Below, in pieces: positions 1 to 8,749 of a stretch of DNA of 64,000 nt. The stretch's first letter is position 1, and each line of letters begins with the position of its first letter. Source of the DNA: Pseudomonas antarctica (GTDB lineage: Bacteria > Pseudomonadota > Gammaproteobacteria > Pseudomonadales > Pseudomonadaceae); NCBI RefSeq assembly GCF_900624995.1, contig NZ_UYXQ01000019.1:1-64000 (forward strand), in the 5' to 3' direction. Under the pieces are notes generated by a model. The model ran no database searches and had not been told where the DNA came from. It worked only from the letters and a program-made list of their open reading frames with translations. A program made the translations under genes and the position numbers.

Positions 1-448
1 GGGAGGAGGACGGTTCCGGGGCGGCGATGGAATGCCCACCGGCCAGCGGGATACCGGCGGCGGCGCATACCGAGCGGCCACCACGAATCACTTCACGGGC
101 AATCTCCGGTGCCAGCACATTCACCGGCCAGCCCAGAATCGCGATGGCCATCAGCGGGTCGCCGCCCATGGCATAGATGTCGCTGATCGCGTTTGTAGCG
201 GCAATGCGGCCGAAGTCGAACGGGTCATCGACAATCGGCATGAAAAAATCAGTGGTGGAGACCACGCCGCGCTCGTCGTCAATGGCGTACACCGCCGCGT
301 CGTCGCGTGAGGCGTTGCCGACCCACAGGTTGGGGTCGAGGTTCTGCGCGCCGCTGCCGGCGAGGATCACTTCCAGCACCTGGGGCGAAATCTTGCAGCC
401 GCAACCCGCGCCGTGGCTGTACTGGGTGAGGCGAATCGGCTCGTTCAT
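1..448 (-). CDS. selD: Selenide, water dikinase SelD (partial, C-terminus beyond window)
   Basis: SelD makes selenophosphate from selenide and ATP for selenocysteine and selenouridine synthesis. The visible N-terminal ~149 residues begin [19 protein letters not shown], the glycine/cysteine loop of the family, with the catalytic Cys at residue 16 and the following Lys at 19. Further on are the DDAAVY and TTDFFMP(I)VDDPFDFG segments and [14 protein letters not shown]. The start is the ATG at 448. The last visible residues ([11 protein letters not shown]) differ from the usual HSIDAPEPIFG, which may be base-calling error at the contig edge rather than real divergence. Divergence from the terC-like gene is not the case here: both lie on the minus strand, separated by a terminator. 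Confidence 0.93.
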   Translation of the reverse strand, partial: MNEPIRLTQYSHGAGCGCKISPQVLEVILAGSGAQNLDPNLWVGNASRDDAAVYAIDDERGVVSTTDFFMPIVDDPFDFGRIAATNAISDIYAMGGDPLMAIAILGWPVNVLAPEIAREVIRGGRSVCAAAGIPLAGGHSIAAPEPSSS

Positions 449-492
449 GGTGGACCTCAAGGTAACAAGTGGTCGGATTCTAACAGACAGTA

Positions 493-530
493 AAAAGCCG
501 GCTGGGCTCTTGTGAGCTCAGCCGGCTTTT
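493..530. terminator. Bidirectional rho-independent terminator
   Basis: A 17-bp stem with a 4-base loop: AAAAGCCGGCTGGGCTC pairs with GAGCTCAGCCGGCTTTT, with one G-T pair. It lies just after the terC-like stop and upstream of selD, so it ends the terC-like transcript on the minus strand and insulates selD. Confidence 0.85.
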
Positions 531-542
531 GTAGGTGCGCCG

Positions 543-1292
543 TTACTGGCGGGCAGCGAGCAAACGCTTGTGACGGTTGCGCCGTGCGATGTTCAGGCAC
601 TCGATCACCGCCGAGAACGCCATGGCCGCATACACATAGCCTTTTGGCACATGGGCGCCGAAGCCTTCGGCGATCAGCGTCATGCCGATCATAATCAGGA
701 AGCCCAGCGCCAGCATCACCACGGTCGGGTTATCGTTGATGAACTTGGCCAGCGGTTCAGCCGCCACCAGCATCACGATCACCGAGACCACCACAGCAAT
801 GATCATGATCGGCAAGTGCTCGGTCATGCCCACAGCGGTGATGATGCTGTCGATGGAGAACACCAGGTCGAGCAACAAAATCTGCCCGATGGCTGCGGCA
901 AAGCCAATGGTCACGGTATTGCTGACGGTTTGCTTCTCTTCAGGCTCGGGATCCATGCTGTGGTGGATCTCGGTGGTCGCCTTCCATACCAGGAACAGGC
1001 CACCGGCGATCAGGATCATGTCCTTCCACGAAAACGCCTGGCCGAAGATATCGAACACCGGCGTCGTCAACTGCACGATAAACGCGATGGTGCTCAGCAG
1101 GCCGAGACGCAATACCAGCGCCATGCTGATACCGATGCGGCGTGCCTTGGCCCGGTGCTTCTCGGGCAATTTGTTGGTGAGGATCGAGATAAAGATCAGG
1201 TTATCGATGCCCAGCACGATTTCCATGACGATCAAGGTAGCCAGTGCAACCCAGGCGGTGGGGCTGGCAGCCAGTTGTAAAAGGTAATCCAT
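543..1292 (-). CDS. TerC family integral membrane protein
   Basis: A 249-residue multi-pass inner-membrane protein of the TerC family (E. coli YgdQ/YoaE-like short form without CBS domains). Diagnostic motifs are [15 protein letters not shown] near residue 25 and the second copy [15 protein letters not shown] near residue 140, each carrying an acidic residue within a helix, as in metal-exporting relatives. About seven hydrophobic segments are visible, with a hydrophilic loop (EPEEKQTVS) between them and a basic C-terminus ([14 protein letters not shown]). Family members are linked to Mn2+ efflux or tellurite resistance. The substrate here cannot be told from sequence. Confidence 0.88.
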   Translation of the reverse strand: MDYLLQLAASPTAWVALATLIVMEIVLGIDNLIFISILTNKLPEKHRAKARRIGISMALVLRLGLLSTIAFIVQLTTPVFDIFGQAFSWKDMILIAGGLFLVWKATTEIHHSMDPEPEEKQTVSNTVTIGFAAAIGQILLLDLVFSIDSIITAVGMTEHLPIMIIAVVVSVIVMLVAAEPLAKFINDNPTVVMLALGFLIMIGMTLIAEGFGAHVPKGYVYAAMAFSAVIECLNIARRNRHKRLLAARQ

Positions 1293-1320
1293 AGGTCAGT
1301 CCTGACGTTGTGCTGGGGAG

Positions 1321-1572
1321 TTAGGCTTCTTTACTGCTCGAATCGGGTTCTTTTTCTGGCTGATCATCCTTTTTCTGCGGGCTGATCAAGCCCTGTGTCG
1401 CTTCACTCAATGCCTGCTCGGCGGCCTTATGGGTGTCATCGATAGCTTGCTTGGCGGATTCGGTTGCCTTGCCCAGTACTTGCTGCGCGCTTTTCTCTAC
1501 CTGATCACAACCAGTGATCACCACCAATGAAAGCGTAAGCAGCAACGCGGCGCCCAGAGAATTGAGTTTCAT
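1321..1572 (-). CDS. Small lipoprotein, Ala/Lys-rich helical
   Basis: An 83-residue protein with a lipoprotein signal: basic start (MKLNS), hydrophobic core, and lipobox VITGC with the acylated Cys at about residue 22. The mature part is an amphipathic helix rich in A, K, E and Q (KSAQQVLGKATESAKQAIDD), followed by a charged tail (KKDDQPEKEPDSSSKEA). It lies 28 bp upstream of the terC-like gene on the same strand and may be co-transcribed. I do not recognise a family function. It is probably an outer-membrane or periplasmic anchored peptide. Confidence 0.75.
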   Translation of the reverse strand: MKLNSLGAALLLTLSLVVITGCDQVEKSAQQVLGKATESAKQAIDDTHKAAEQALSEATQGLISPQKKDDQPEKEPDSSSKEA

Positions 1573-1677
1573 GATGTATTCCTCGTTAGAACCATTGGGT
1601 CCAAATAGTGGCCCCTCGATAGCCAGGCATTCTATGTAACCGAACAGTTCAGGAAAATTCGTATTTTTCTCATATAT

Positions 1678-1696
1678 ACTTCGCTTTTTACGAAGT
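1678..1696. promoter_or_regulatory. Inverted repeat in the nhaR-like promoter
   Basis: ACTTCG-(7 nt)-CGAAGT is a perfect dyad placed 11 bp upstream of the nhaR-like start codon. It also fits the T-N11-A form common for LysR-type operators. It could be an autoregulatory site or an mRNA hairpin. No protein binding can be shown from sequence. Confidence 0.35.
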
Positions 1697-1706
1697 GTAG
1701 CTCGCC

Positions 1707-2609
1707 ATGCTCAATTATCGACAACTGCATTACTTCTGGGTCGTGGCCAAGACCGGCAGCATCGTGCGCGCGTGCGAGCAACTGAACCTCACGCCGCAGA
1801 CCATCAGCGGGCAGATCAGCCTGCTCGAGCAAACCTTCGGTATCGCGTTGTTTCAGCGTGTCGGTCGTCAGCTGGAACTCACCGACGCCGGGCGCCGGGC
1901 CCTTCCCTACGCTGAGCAGATGTTCCAGACCGCGAATGAGTTGGAGGCGTTGTTGCGCGCAGAACCCAATGAACAGCAGATTCTGTTCCGGGTTGGGGTG
2001 GCGGATGTGGTACCTAAATCCATCGTCTACCGGCTTATCGCGCCAACCATGGCGTTGAGCGAGCCGATCCGCATCACCTGCCGTGAGGACAAACTTGAAC
2101 GTCTATTGGCCGATCTGGCGATCCAGCGCCTGGACCTGGTGATCTCCGACAGTCCCATGCCCACGCACTTGGACATCAAGGGTTACAGCCAGAAACTGGG
2201 CGAATGCGGCATTAGTTTTTTCGCCACCCAGGCGTTGGCCGACCAGTACGGCGGCGATTTCCCACAGTGCCTGCACGGCGCGCCGCTGTTGATTCCGGGG
2301 GCTGAAACGGTGGTGCGCAGCCGCTTGCAGCGCTGGTTCGCCGAGCAACAGATACAACCGAAGATCATCGGCGAGTTCGACGACAGCGCCTTGATGCAGG
2401 CGTTTGGCCAATCCGGCAGCGGAATCTTTATTGCCCCCAGCGTGATTGCCGATGAAGTGGTGCGCCAGTACGGCGTGGCGCTGATCGGTCAGACCGATGC
2501 GGTGACTGAGTCGTTCTACGCGATCTCGGTGGAGCGCAAGGTCAAGCACCTAGGAATCGTAGCGATTACCGAAGGTGCTCGGCGCGAGTTGTTTACCGCC
2601 CTGCCCTGA
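1707..2609 (+). CDS. nhaR: LysR-family activator NhaR
   Basis: A 300-residue LysR-type regulator. The N-terminal winged helix (residues ~5-62) reads YRQLHYFWVVAKTGSIVRAC followed by LTPQTISGQISLLEQ, with the TPQTI(S/T)GQI signature typical of NhaR rather than general LysR proteins. The sensor domain has VGVADVVPKSIV and KLGECGISFF, also shared with E. coli NhaR. NhaR activates Na+/H+ antiporter genes in response to Na+, and pga genes in E. coli. No nhaA gene is adjacent, so the target is not evident. It converges on the MFS gene with only 4 bp between stops. Confidence 0.85.
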   Translation: MLNYRQLHYFWVVAKTGSIVRACEQLNLTPQTISGQISLLEQTFGIALFQRVGRQLELTDAGRRALPYAEQMFQTANELEALLRAEPNEQQILFRVGVADVVPKSIVYRLIAPTMALSEPIRITCREDKLERLLADLAIQRLDLVISDSPMPTHLDIKGYSQKLGECGISFFATQALADQYGGDFPQCLHGAPLLIPGAETVVRSRLQRWFAEQQIQPKIIGEFDDSALMQAFGQSGSGIFIAPSVIADEVVRQYGVALIGQTDAVTESFYAISVERKVKHLGIVAITEGARRELFTALP

Positions 2610-2613
2610 GGGC

Positions 2614-3768
2614 TTAGGCGGTGGCTGCGGTCGGTTTGGCGGTCATCAACCCTAGCGCCAGCAGGATCGACGCGAGGATAAAACCGGATGCCGCAAAGCC
2701 CAGACTGCCAAGGCCGAGCGTATCGATCACATGCCCACCGACCATTGCACCCAAGCCAATGCCCAGGTTGGCGCCAGCAATATTCAACGATGCCGCAAAC
2801 GCCGGAGCATGAGGCGCGGCTTTCATCAAGCGCACATGACTGACCAGGAACATTGCCGCCTGCGTCACGCCCCACACCGCCATCGCGGCCGCCAGGCCAA
2901 TCGTTGAGTGAATCGCCGGCACCAAGGCCACCATGCCCGCGATCATGAACCCGCAGAACACCATGGAGGCGATCAACGGGTGGCGGTCCACTGCGCGCCC
3001 GCCCAGGGAGTTGCCGATCAGGCCCACCGCGCCAAAGCCCATCAGGCACCAGCCCACCAGCGTGCCATCGAAGCCGGCCAGGCGCTCAAGAATGTCCGCC
3101 AAATAGGTATAAGCGGTGAACATGCCGCTGAACACCAGAATCGAGAGCAAGATATGGCCCTGCATCAGCGGGTTGCGCAGGATCTTGAACTGCGAGCGCA
3201 GCGACACCTGATCGTGCTTCGGTGTTGTCACCGGCAGGTAGATGAACAGCAGAAATGCCTTGGCCAACGCCACCACCGCAAGGATGGCAAACGCGGTGCG
3301 CCAGCCGAACATGTCGGAAACCAACGTGCCCACGGGGATGCCAAACACGGTGGCGCACACAATGCCGAAGCCGATTTTTTCGATGGCGCGCCCGGCATAT
3401 TCCGGGCCGACGATATCCACCGCCGTCTCGCTGGCCAAGGCCCAGAACACCGGCAAGCCCAGCGCCGGAATCAACCGCGCGAACGCCATCACCCAAATAT
3501 TCGGCGCCAACGCTGCCACGGTGTTGGCCACGCCAAACATGATCAGGATGCTGATAAACAGCCGCTTGCGTGGGAATCGTGCGAAGTACGCCGTAAGAAA
3601 TGGGCCGAACGCCGCCACGGTAAAGGCGAACAGGGTCACCAGCAGACCGGCCTGGGACACGCTGACATTCAAGTCTCGGGCAATCGCCGGCAACAGGCCG
3701 ACGATGACGAATTCTGTGGTCAGCACGGTAAAGCCGGCGGCCGACAACAGCAGGATGGGAAACAACAT
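2614..3768 (-). CDS. MFS transporter, DHA1/arabinose-efflux type
   Basis: A 384-residue, 12-helix major facilitator. The opening MLFPILLLSAAGFTVLTTEF leads to FVIVGLLPAIARDLNVS, and the loop 2-3 region reads FARFPRKRLF. The start at 3768 is preferred over the longer frame because GGAG lies 7 bp before the ATG and the upstream residues are not membrane-like. Relatives (AraJ/YdeA/NepI group) export sugars, purine ribonucleosides or drugs. The substrate cannot be assigned. It is convergent with nhaR and divergent from sstT. Confidence 0.85.
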   Translation of the reverse strand: MLFPILLLSAAGFTVLTTEFVIVGLLPAIARDLNVSVSQAGLLVTLFAFTVAAFGPFLTAYFARFPRKRLFISILIMFGVANTVAALAPNIWVMAFARLIPALGLPVFWALASETAVDIVGPEYAGRAIEKIGFGIVCATVFGIPVGTLVSDMFGWRTAFAILAVVALAKAFLLFIYLPVTTPKHDQVSLRSQFKILRNPLMQGHILLSILVFSGMFTAYTYLADILERLAGFDGTLVGWCLMGFGAVGLIGNSLGGRAVDRHPLIASMVFCGFMIAGMVALVPAIHSTIGLAAAMAVWGVTQAAMFLVSHVRLMKAAPHAPAFAASLNIAGANLGIGLGAMVGGHVIDTLGLGSLGFAASGFILASILLALGLMTAKPTAATA

Positions 3769-4007
3769 GAAAACTCCAGAAACGACGACATCAACGACAG
3801 CCCGAAGGGCTCGCTGACGGATAGGAAAAGTGAGAGGCGAGAATGTTAACAGAGTATGTCGGAATTTGGCCAAAGCCTACGAACACGGTGACGGAATGTC
3901 GCACTGAACGAGACCCTTCCTACAGCATGTTAGACTTTGCGCCTGCTTCCTTCGCGCTACCTGCCTGCAATGCTGCTTCCCATTAAAACAACTAGAGACA
4001 ACTGTTT

Positions 4008-5228
4008 ATGACTGCCGCCCCTTCCCTTTTCCAGCGCCTGACCCGCACCACCCTGGTCACGCAAATCCTCGTCGGTCTGGTCGCCGGCATTCTGCTGGCC
4101 CTGCTGTTGCCCGAGGCAGCCATGGCCACCGGTTTTATCGGCAAACTGTTTGTCGCCGCGCTCAAGGCCGTGGCGCCGATCCTGGTGTTTGTACTGGTGA
4201 TGGCATCGGTTGCTGGCCATAAACATGGCCAGGAAACCCATATCAAGCCGATCCTGTTCCTCTACCTGCTCGGCACCTTCGCCGCCGCCGTCGTCGCGGT
4301 AGTGGCCAGCACACTGTTCCCCTCAACGCTGGTTCTGGCCACCCATGACCTGACCATCAGCGCCCCCGGCGGTATCGGCGAGGTCCTGCAAAGCTTGCTG
4401 CTCAGCGTGGTGGATAACCCGGTCCGTGCGCTGATGAATGCCAATTTCATCGGCATCCTGGCCTGGGCCATCGGCATGGGTGTTGCGATCCGCCATGCCG
4501 GCGAGACTACCCGCACGGTGCTGGCTGACCTGTCCAACGGGGTGACACTGATTGTGCGCGTGGTGATTCGCTTCGCACCGCTGGGCATATTCGGCCTGGT
4601 GGCCTCGACCCTGGCCACCTCCGGTTTCGGCGCCCTGCTCGGCTACGCCCACCTGTTGACGGTGTTGATCGGCTGCATGCTGTTCGTGGCGTTGGTGGTC
4701 AACCCGGCCATCGTGTTCTGGAAACTGCGCCGCAACCCGTACCCGCTGGTACTGATGTGCCTTCGCGAAAGCGGCATCACCGCGTTCTTTACTCGCAGCT
4801 CGGCGGCGAATATCCCGGTGAACCTTGCGTTGAGCAAACGCCTGGGCCTGCATGAAGACACCTACTCGGTGTCGATCCCGCTGGGGGCCACCATCAACAT
4901 GGCCGGTGCCGCGACGACCATCACCGTGCTGACCCTGGCGGCCGTGCACACCCTCGGGATTGCTGTGGACCTGCCGACCGCCGTGCTGCTCAGCGTGGTC
5001 GCGGCGGTGTGTGCCTGTGGCGCATCGGGTGTGGCTGGCGGTTCGCTGTTGTTGATCCCCTTGGCGTGCAGCCTGTTCGGCATTCCCAGCGAGATCGCCA
5101 TGCAGGTGGTGGCCGTCGGCTTCATCATTGGCGTGCTGCAGGACTCGGCGGAAACTGCGCTCAATTCGTCCACCGATGTGCTGTTCACTGCAGCCGCATG
5201 TTTAGGCAAGGAACAGCAGCCCGCTTAA
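4008..5228 (+). CDS. sstT: Serine/threonine:Na+ symporter SstT
   Basis: A 406-residue transporter of the dicarboxylate/amino acid:cation symporter family. It has the re-entrant loop and transport-core motifs [17 protein letters not shown] (serine-rich loop) and [20 protein letters not shown] (the NMxGxxxT-type Na+ site). SstT imports L-serine and L-threonine using the sodium gradient. Length and motif order match the family. It is a single-gene unit closed by a strong terminator 11 bp downstream. Confidence 0.95.
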   Translation: MTAAPSLFQRLTRTTLVTQILVGLVAGILLALLLPEAAMATGFIGKLFVAALKAVAPILVFVLVMASVAGHKHGQETHIKPILFLYLLGTFAAAVVAVVASTLFPSTLVLATHDLTISAPGGIGEVLQSLLLSVVDNPVRALMNANFIGILAWAIGMGVAIRHAGETTRTVLADLSNGVTLIVRVVIRFAPLGIFGLVASTLATSGFGALLGYAHLLTVLIGCMLFVALVVNPAIVFWKLRRNPYPLVLMCLRESGITAFFTRSSAANIPVNLALSKRLGLHEDTYSVSIPLGATINMAGAATTITVLTLAAVHTLGIAVDLPTAVLLSVVAAVCACGASGVAGGSLLLIPLACSLFGIPSEIAMQVVAVGFIIGVLQDSAETALNSSTDVLFTAAACLGKEQQPA

Positions 5229-5239
5229 TCATCAGGCGT

Positions 5240-5284
5240 AAAAAAGCCCGGGGCGTTCGATCAAGAACAACCCCGGGCTTTTTT
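5240..5284. terminator. Rho-independent terminator after sstT
   Basis: AAAAAAGCCCGGGG pairs with CCCCGGGCTTTTTT across a 17-nt loop. It serves sstT on the plus strand. Its symmetry also allows it to end the convergent DUF1993 transcript. Confidence 0.85.
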
Positions 5285-5320
5285 ATGGGCTTGAAAAGCG
5301 GCTATTTAGAAAGCAGCTAT

Positions 5321-5830
5321 TTAGAACGCGCCCATGTAATCACGCTTGCCCACTTCTACACCGTTGTGACGCAGCAAGGCGTAAGCGGTTGTGACATGGA
5401 AGAAGAACTGCGGCAGGCCGTAGGTCAGCAAGTAGGACTGGCCGCTGAAGCGCTTCTCTTTCGGCGTGCCTGGGCGGGTGATGATCTCGATACCTTCCTT
5501 GCCGTCGACTTGCTCAGGCTTGATGGTGTCGACGAACGCCAGCACCTTGGCGATCAATGCTTGCAGATCAGCGAAAGTGACTTCGCTGTCTTCGTACTTC
5601 GGCACTTCGATCTCGGCCAGGCGTGCGGACACGCCTTTGGCGAAGTCGACAGCGATCTGTACCTGGCGCACCAGTTGGAACATGTCCGGGAACAGACGCG
5701 CTTGCAGCAAGGCATTCGGCTCGATGTTCTTGGCGGTGGCGTGGGCTTCGGCTTTGTTCAGCACATCGCTCAAGGCGTTGAGCATTTGCTTGAAGACCGG
5801 GATGGAGGCGGCGTACAGGGAAATAGTCAT
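5321..5830 (-). CDS. DUF1993 family protein
   Basis: A 169-residue cytosolic protein beginning MTISLYAASIPVFKQML, the standard DUF1993 opening, and ending HNGVEVGKRDYMGAF, the typical C-terminus. The family is all-helical and resembles DinB-like four-helix bundles; its biochemical role is unknown. The start at 5830 is chosen by family length; a longer in-frame start at 5881 adds 17 residues without similarity. It is convergent with sstT. Confidence 0.88.
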   Translation of the reverse strand: MTISLYAASIPVFKQMLNALSDVLNKAEAHATAKNIEPNALLQARLFPDMFQLVRQVQIAVDFAKGVSARLAEIEVPKYEDSEVTFADLQALIAKVLAFVDTIKPEQVDGKEGIEIITRPGTPKEKRFSGQSYLLTYGLPQFFFHVTTAYALLRHNGVEVGKRDYMGAF

Positions 5831-5946
5831 GACAGTCTCGCGGTTATGGCAGGGTTTGGAACCAGCGGCGATTATAGACATGCCAGCTGCTTGTCTTTTA
5901 TTTTTTCCAGCTTAGGCTAGTGCGTTCACTGCATAGGGAAAGCGCG

Positions 5947-6597
5947 ATGACCGCCGAGCACGACACCGAGCCCCCTGAGCCGCGCCTGAACAGCACGGAA
6001 ATCCGCATCCTGGGCTGCCTGATCGAAAAACAGGCGACCAACCCGGAAACCTACCCCCTGACCCTCAACGCCCTGGTGCTGGCCTGCAACCAGAAGACCA
6101 GCCGTGAACCGGTGACGAACCTCAGCCAAGGCCAGGTCGGCCAGAGCCTGCGTGCATTGGAAGGCCAAGGCTTTACGCGCTTGGTGATGGGCAGTCGCGC
6201 CGACCGTTGGGAGCATCGCGTGGACAAGGCGCTGGAACTGGTGCCGGCCCAGGTGATTGTGATTGGGCTGCTGTTTTTGCGCGGGCCGCAGACCGTTAAT
6301 GAGCTGCTGACGCGCAGCGGGCGCATGCATGATTTTGAAGATGCCGAGCAGGTGGCGCACCAGCTGGAGCGCCTGATTGCGCGCGGGCTGGCGGTGCTGG
6401 TGCCGAAACAGACGGGCCAGCGGGAAGACCGTTATACCCATGCGCTGGGGGATCCGGCGGACATTGAGGTGATTCTGGCGGCGCGCGGGAGTCCGGTGGA
6501 GCGCTCGACCGGTGCGGTCTCACTGGATCGTATCGAAGAGCTTGAAGCCAGGATTGCAGCGCTGGAAGAGCGCCTGGCACAGCTGGAACAGGCTTAA
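5947..6597 (+). CDS. yceH: YceH family protein (UPF0502/DUF480)
   Basis: A 216-residue protein with tandem winged-helix folds. The family signature is [20 protein letters not shown] followed by [21 protein letters not shown]. The C-terminus is a predicted short coiled coil ([22 protein letters not shown]). The start at 5947 is preferred because AGGGAAAG lies just upstream and E. coli YceH is almost the same length (215). DNA binding is likely from the fold, but the role is unknown. Confidence 0.92.
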   Translation: MTAEHDTEPPEPRLNSTEIRILGCLIEKQATNPETYPLTLNALVLACNQKTSREPVTNLSQGQVGQSLRALEGQGFTRLVMGSRADRWEHRVDKALELVPAQVIVIGLLFLRGPQTVNELLTRSGRMHDFEDAEQVAHQLERLIARGLAVLVPKQTGQREDRYTHALGDPADIEVILAARGSPVERSTGAVSLDRIEELEARIAALEERLAQLEQA

Positions 6598-6609
6598 CTC
6601 GGTCAAACA

Positions 6610-6700
6610 TGTGGGAGCCGGCTTGCTCGCGAAAGCGGTGAATCAGTCGGTTCATCTATTGACTGACACACCGCCTTCGCGAGCAAGCCCGCTCCCACAT
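6610..6700. repeat. Paired REP element (REPIN)
   Basis: Two inverted REP copies, TGTGGGAGCCGGCTTGCTCG and CGAGCAAGCCCGCTCCCACA, flank a ~45-bp spacer between the yceH stop and the shikimate dehydrogenase-like stop. The core matches the abundant Pseudomonas fluorescens REP family, mobilised by RAYT transposases. It lies between convergent genes and can fold into a long hairpin. Confidence 0.85.
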
Positions 6701-6716
6701 TGACTATGTACAAGGC

Positions 6717-7535
6717 TTAGCCTCGGGCGAAGGCCACTGCCGCCTTAAACTGCTCATCAGTCGGCCGCACGCCGGTGTACAGCACAAACTGCTCCAACGC
6801 CTGGATCGCGATGACTTCCAGGCCGGTGATCACCCGCTTGCCTTGGGCACGCCCGCGCACGATCAGCGGCGTTTCGGCCGGGATCGCCACCACATCGAAG
6901 ACCGTGTCAGCCGCGTCCACAGCCTCAGTTGCAAAAGCCAACTGGTCCGCCTGCGCCCCACCACTCATGCCGATCGGCGTCACGTTGACCAACATCTGCG
7001 GGCGCAGGTCTCCCAGCTCCGCCTGCCATTCATATCCGAGGCTTTGCGCCAACGCCCGGCCCGCCGCCTCGTTGCGTGCCACAATCACGCCGTTGGCGTA
7101 ACCGCCGTCGCGCAAGGCGCTGGCCACGGCCTTGCCCATGCCGCCGCTGCCATGCATGGCAAAGGTCGAACCCTTCGGCACGGCGTGCTTTTTCAGCAGT
7201 TGTTCGACAGCGATGTAGTCCGTGTTGTAGGCCTTGAGGTGGCCGTCAGTGTTGACGATGGTATTGAGGGACGCAATGGCCTTGACCGAATCGTCCAGCT
7301 CATCGACCAGGGCAATGCTGGCCTCCTTGAACGGCATGGAAACACCGCAGCCGCGCACGCCCAACGCGCGTATACCGCCGATCGCGCCGGGTAAATCCTG
7401 GCTGCTGAAGGCTTTATAGTAGAAGTTCAGACCCAGCTGTTCATACAGATGGTTATGGAAACGCAAGCCAAAATTCCCGGGACGCGCCGACAATGACATG
7501 CACAGCTGGGTGTCCTTGTTGGGGTGCATCTGCAT
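6717..7535 (-). CDS. Shikimate 5-dehydrogenase-like protein
   Basis: A 272-residue protein with the two-domain shikimate dehydrogenase fold. The substrate-binding SLS (residues 14-16) comes first, then the catalytic-lysine loop GCGVSMPFKEAS, SLNTIVN, and AYNTDY with the catalytic Asp. The nucleotide-binding loop is HGSGGMGKA in place of the usual GAGGxxxA, and TPIGM follows. It diverges from canonical AroE, so it is probably the paralogue found in many pseudomonads. It may act on quinate/shikimate or another substrate. It is a single gene facing the REP pair. Confidence 0.82.
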   Translation of the reverse strand: MQMHPNKDTQLCMSLSARPGNFGLRFHNHLYEQLGLNFYYKAFSSQDLPGAIGGIRALGVRGCGVSMPFKEASIALVDELDDSVKAIASLNTIVNTDGHLKAYNTDYIAVEQLLKKHAVPKGSTFAMHGSGGMGKAVASALRDGGYANGVIVARNEAAGRALAQSLGYEWQAELGDLRPQMLVNVTPIGMSGGAQADQLAFATEAVDAADTVFDVVAIPAETPLIVRGRAQGKRVITGLEVIAIQALEQFVLYTGVRPTDEQFKAAVAFARG

Positions 7536-7697
7536 GGAAAACTCCTTTGAGTAAGCAATTGGGTACAGACCTTACACAACCTTTACCTATCGGCTGTGCT
7601 GTTTTTCAGAAACACGTTGTCTTAAAAGTATCCCCGCGACACTCCTTGAGTCTATTGATTGCAGACCACAAGCGCAGGGGCTAACCGAGGAATGACC

Positions 7698-8045
7698 ATG
7701 ATTCGTAAAATCCCCAAGATCGCCTTGCTTATCGGTGCACTCGCTATGGCAGGCCAAGCCTCCGCCCACGGTGGCGGATGGGGTGGCCCTGCCGTCTTGG
7801 GTGCGTTAGTCGGCGCAGCTGTCGTGGGCTCCGTGGTTGCCAGCCAACCGCGTGAGGTTTACGTGCAGCAGCCGGTGTACGTCCAGCCGCAGCCGGTGTA
7901 CGCCGCTCCGCCGCCGGTCTACTACGCACCGCCACCGCCGGTGTATGTGCAACAACAGGTTTATTACCGCCCGGCGCCGGTCTATTACGGCCCACCGCGT
8001 GGCTACTACGGCCCTCCCCACGGCTATTACCGTCGCGGCTGGTAA
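7698..8045 (+). CDS. Secreted Tyr/Pro/Val-repeat protein with glycine zipper
   Basis: A 115-residue exported protein. The signal peptide MIRKIPKIALLIGALAMAGQ ends near ASA-HG, and a glycine-rich hydrophobic segment follows (GGWGGPAVLGALVGAAVVGSVVA). The rest is low complexity, with repeated PVYV, PVYY and GYYGPP units and no Cys. The start at 7698 has GAGG 7 bp upstream; another ATG at 7692 is too close to it. Such YXPP-rich proteins are envelope associated, with no defined function. It is followed by a terminator. Confidence 0.75.
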   Translation: MIRKIPKIALLIGALAMAGQASAHGGGWGGPAVLGALVGAAVVGSVVASQPREVYVQQPVYVQPQPVYAAPPPVYYAPPPPVYVQQQVYYRPAPVYYGPPRGYYGPPHGYYRRGW

Positions 8046-8068
8046 CACTTAACTGACATGACAGGAAC

Positions 8069-8098
8069 AGGCCTCGCCTACATGCGGGGCCTTTTTTC
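8069..8098 (+). terminator. Rho-independent terminator
   Basis: AGGCCTCGC pairs with GCGGGGCCT (one G-T pair) around a 6-base loop, followed by TTTTTT. It ends the Tyr/Pro-repeat gene. Confidence 0.85.
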
Positions 8099-8277
8099 GC
8101 CCGCAAAGTCCGGTTTCAGAGTGCCAAGGTCGCTATGAGGACAATGGCATGGCCGTAATCACACATTATTAAGGCCAATGTCTACTTGCCGGGACGTTAC
8201 TCTCGCTGTCATGTTTACGTCACGAAACAGTCTCATTATTGACCCTGTCCATCCAAAAACAACAAGGACGACTGACC

Positions 8278-8472
8278 ATGCCCACGCAAAACCCGCACCG
8301 TACCGCTGGCCTGTGTACCTCCAGCAAGGTCTACAGCGCGCTGACCGAACTCAAGCACCTGGAGGGCCACCGCAGCGCGAAGTTCCTGGCGCTGCTGGCA
8401 GAAAACCTGGTGCGCAAGGGCCTGATCAGTGAACAGGAAGTGGTGAACATGCTGGATCAGGTGGTGGATTGA
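8278..8472 (+). CDS. Small conserved-looking protein of unknown function
   Basis: A 64-residue soluble protein beginning MPTQNPHRTAGLCTSSKVYS. Its helical C-terminus (LLAENLVRKGLISEQEVVNM) resembles a small dimerising helix pair. The start at 8278 has AAGGA 11-15 bp upstream. No family is recognised. The base composition is typical of the genome and codon use looks genuine. Confidence 0.6.
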   Translation: MPTQNPHRTAGLCTSSKVYSALTELKHLEGHRSAKFLALLAENLVRKGLISEQEVVNMLDQVVD

Positions 8473-8563
8473 CGCTTAGCGTTGATGTCGACTATCGAGC
8501 CAGGTGATTTTTCCTGCGTGCATTCACCGCTTAAGGTGACCTCCATAGAAATAGGAGGTATTT

Positions 8564-8746
8564 ATGCCCACTGTCCAGATCATGTCCGTCATCGGCAGCG
8601 CCGTCCCCGCCTCGCTTCGCGAGCATGGATTACTGGCCTGCTGGTACCTGGTACGCGATGGCGAGCCCATCAGCGGCCCGCTCACCTCGTTATCCGCCGC
8701 ACAAAAACAGCTGCAACAAGCGTCCACGTTCAGGCTTCACGCCTGA
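8564..8746 (+). CDS. Small hypothetical protein
   Basis: A 60-residue protein preceded by a near-ideal ribosome binding site (AGGAGG, 6 bp before ATG), which is the main reason to believe it. The sequence contains ACWYLVRDGEPISGPLTSLS, like small domains that sense or bind through a Trp/Tyr patch. The function is unknown. It ends 3 bp before the stop of the convergent AI-2E family gene. Confidence 0.55.
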   Translation: MPTVQIMSVIGSAVPASLREHGLLACWYLVRDGEPISGPLTSLSAAQKQLQQASTFRLHA

Positions 8747-8749
8747 TGT

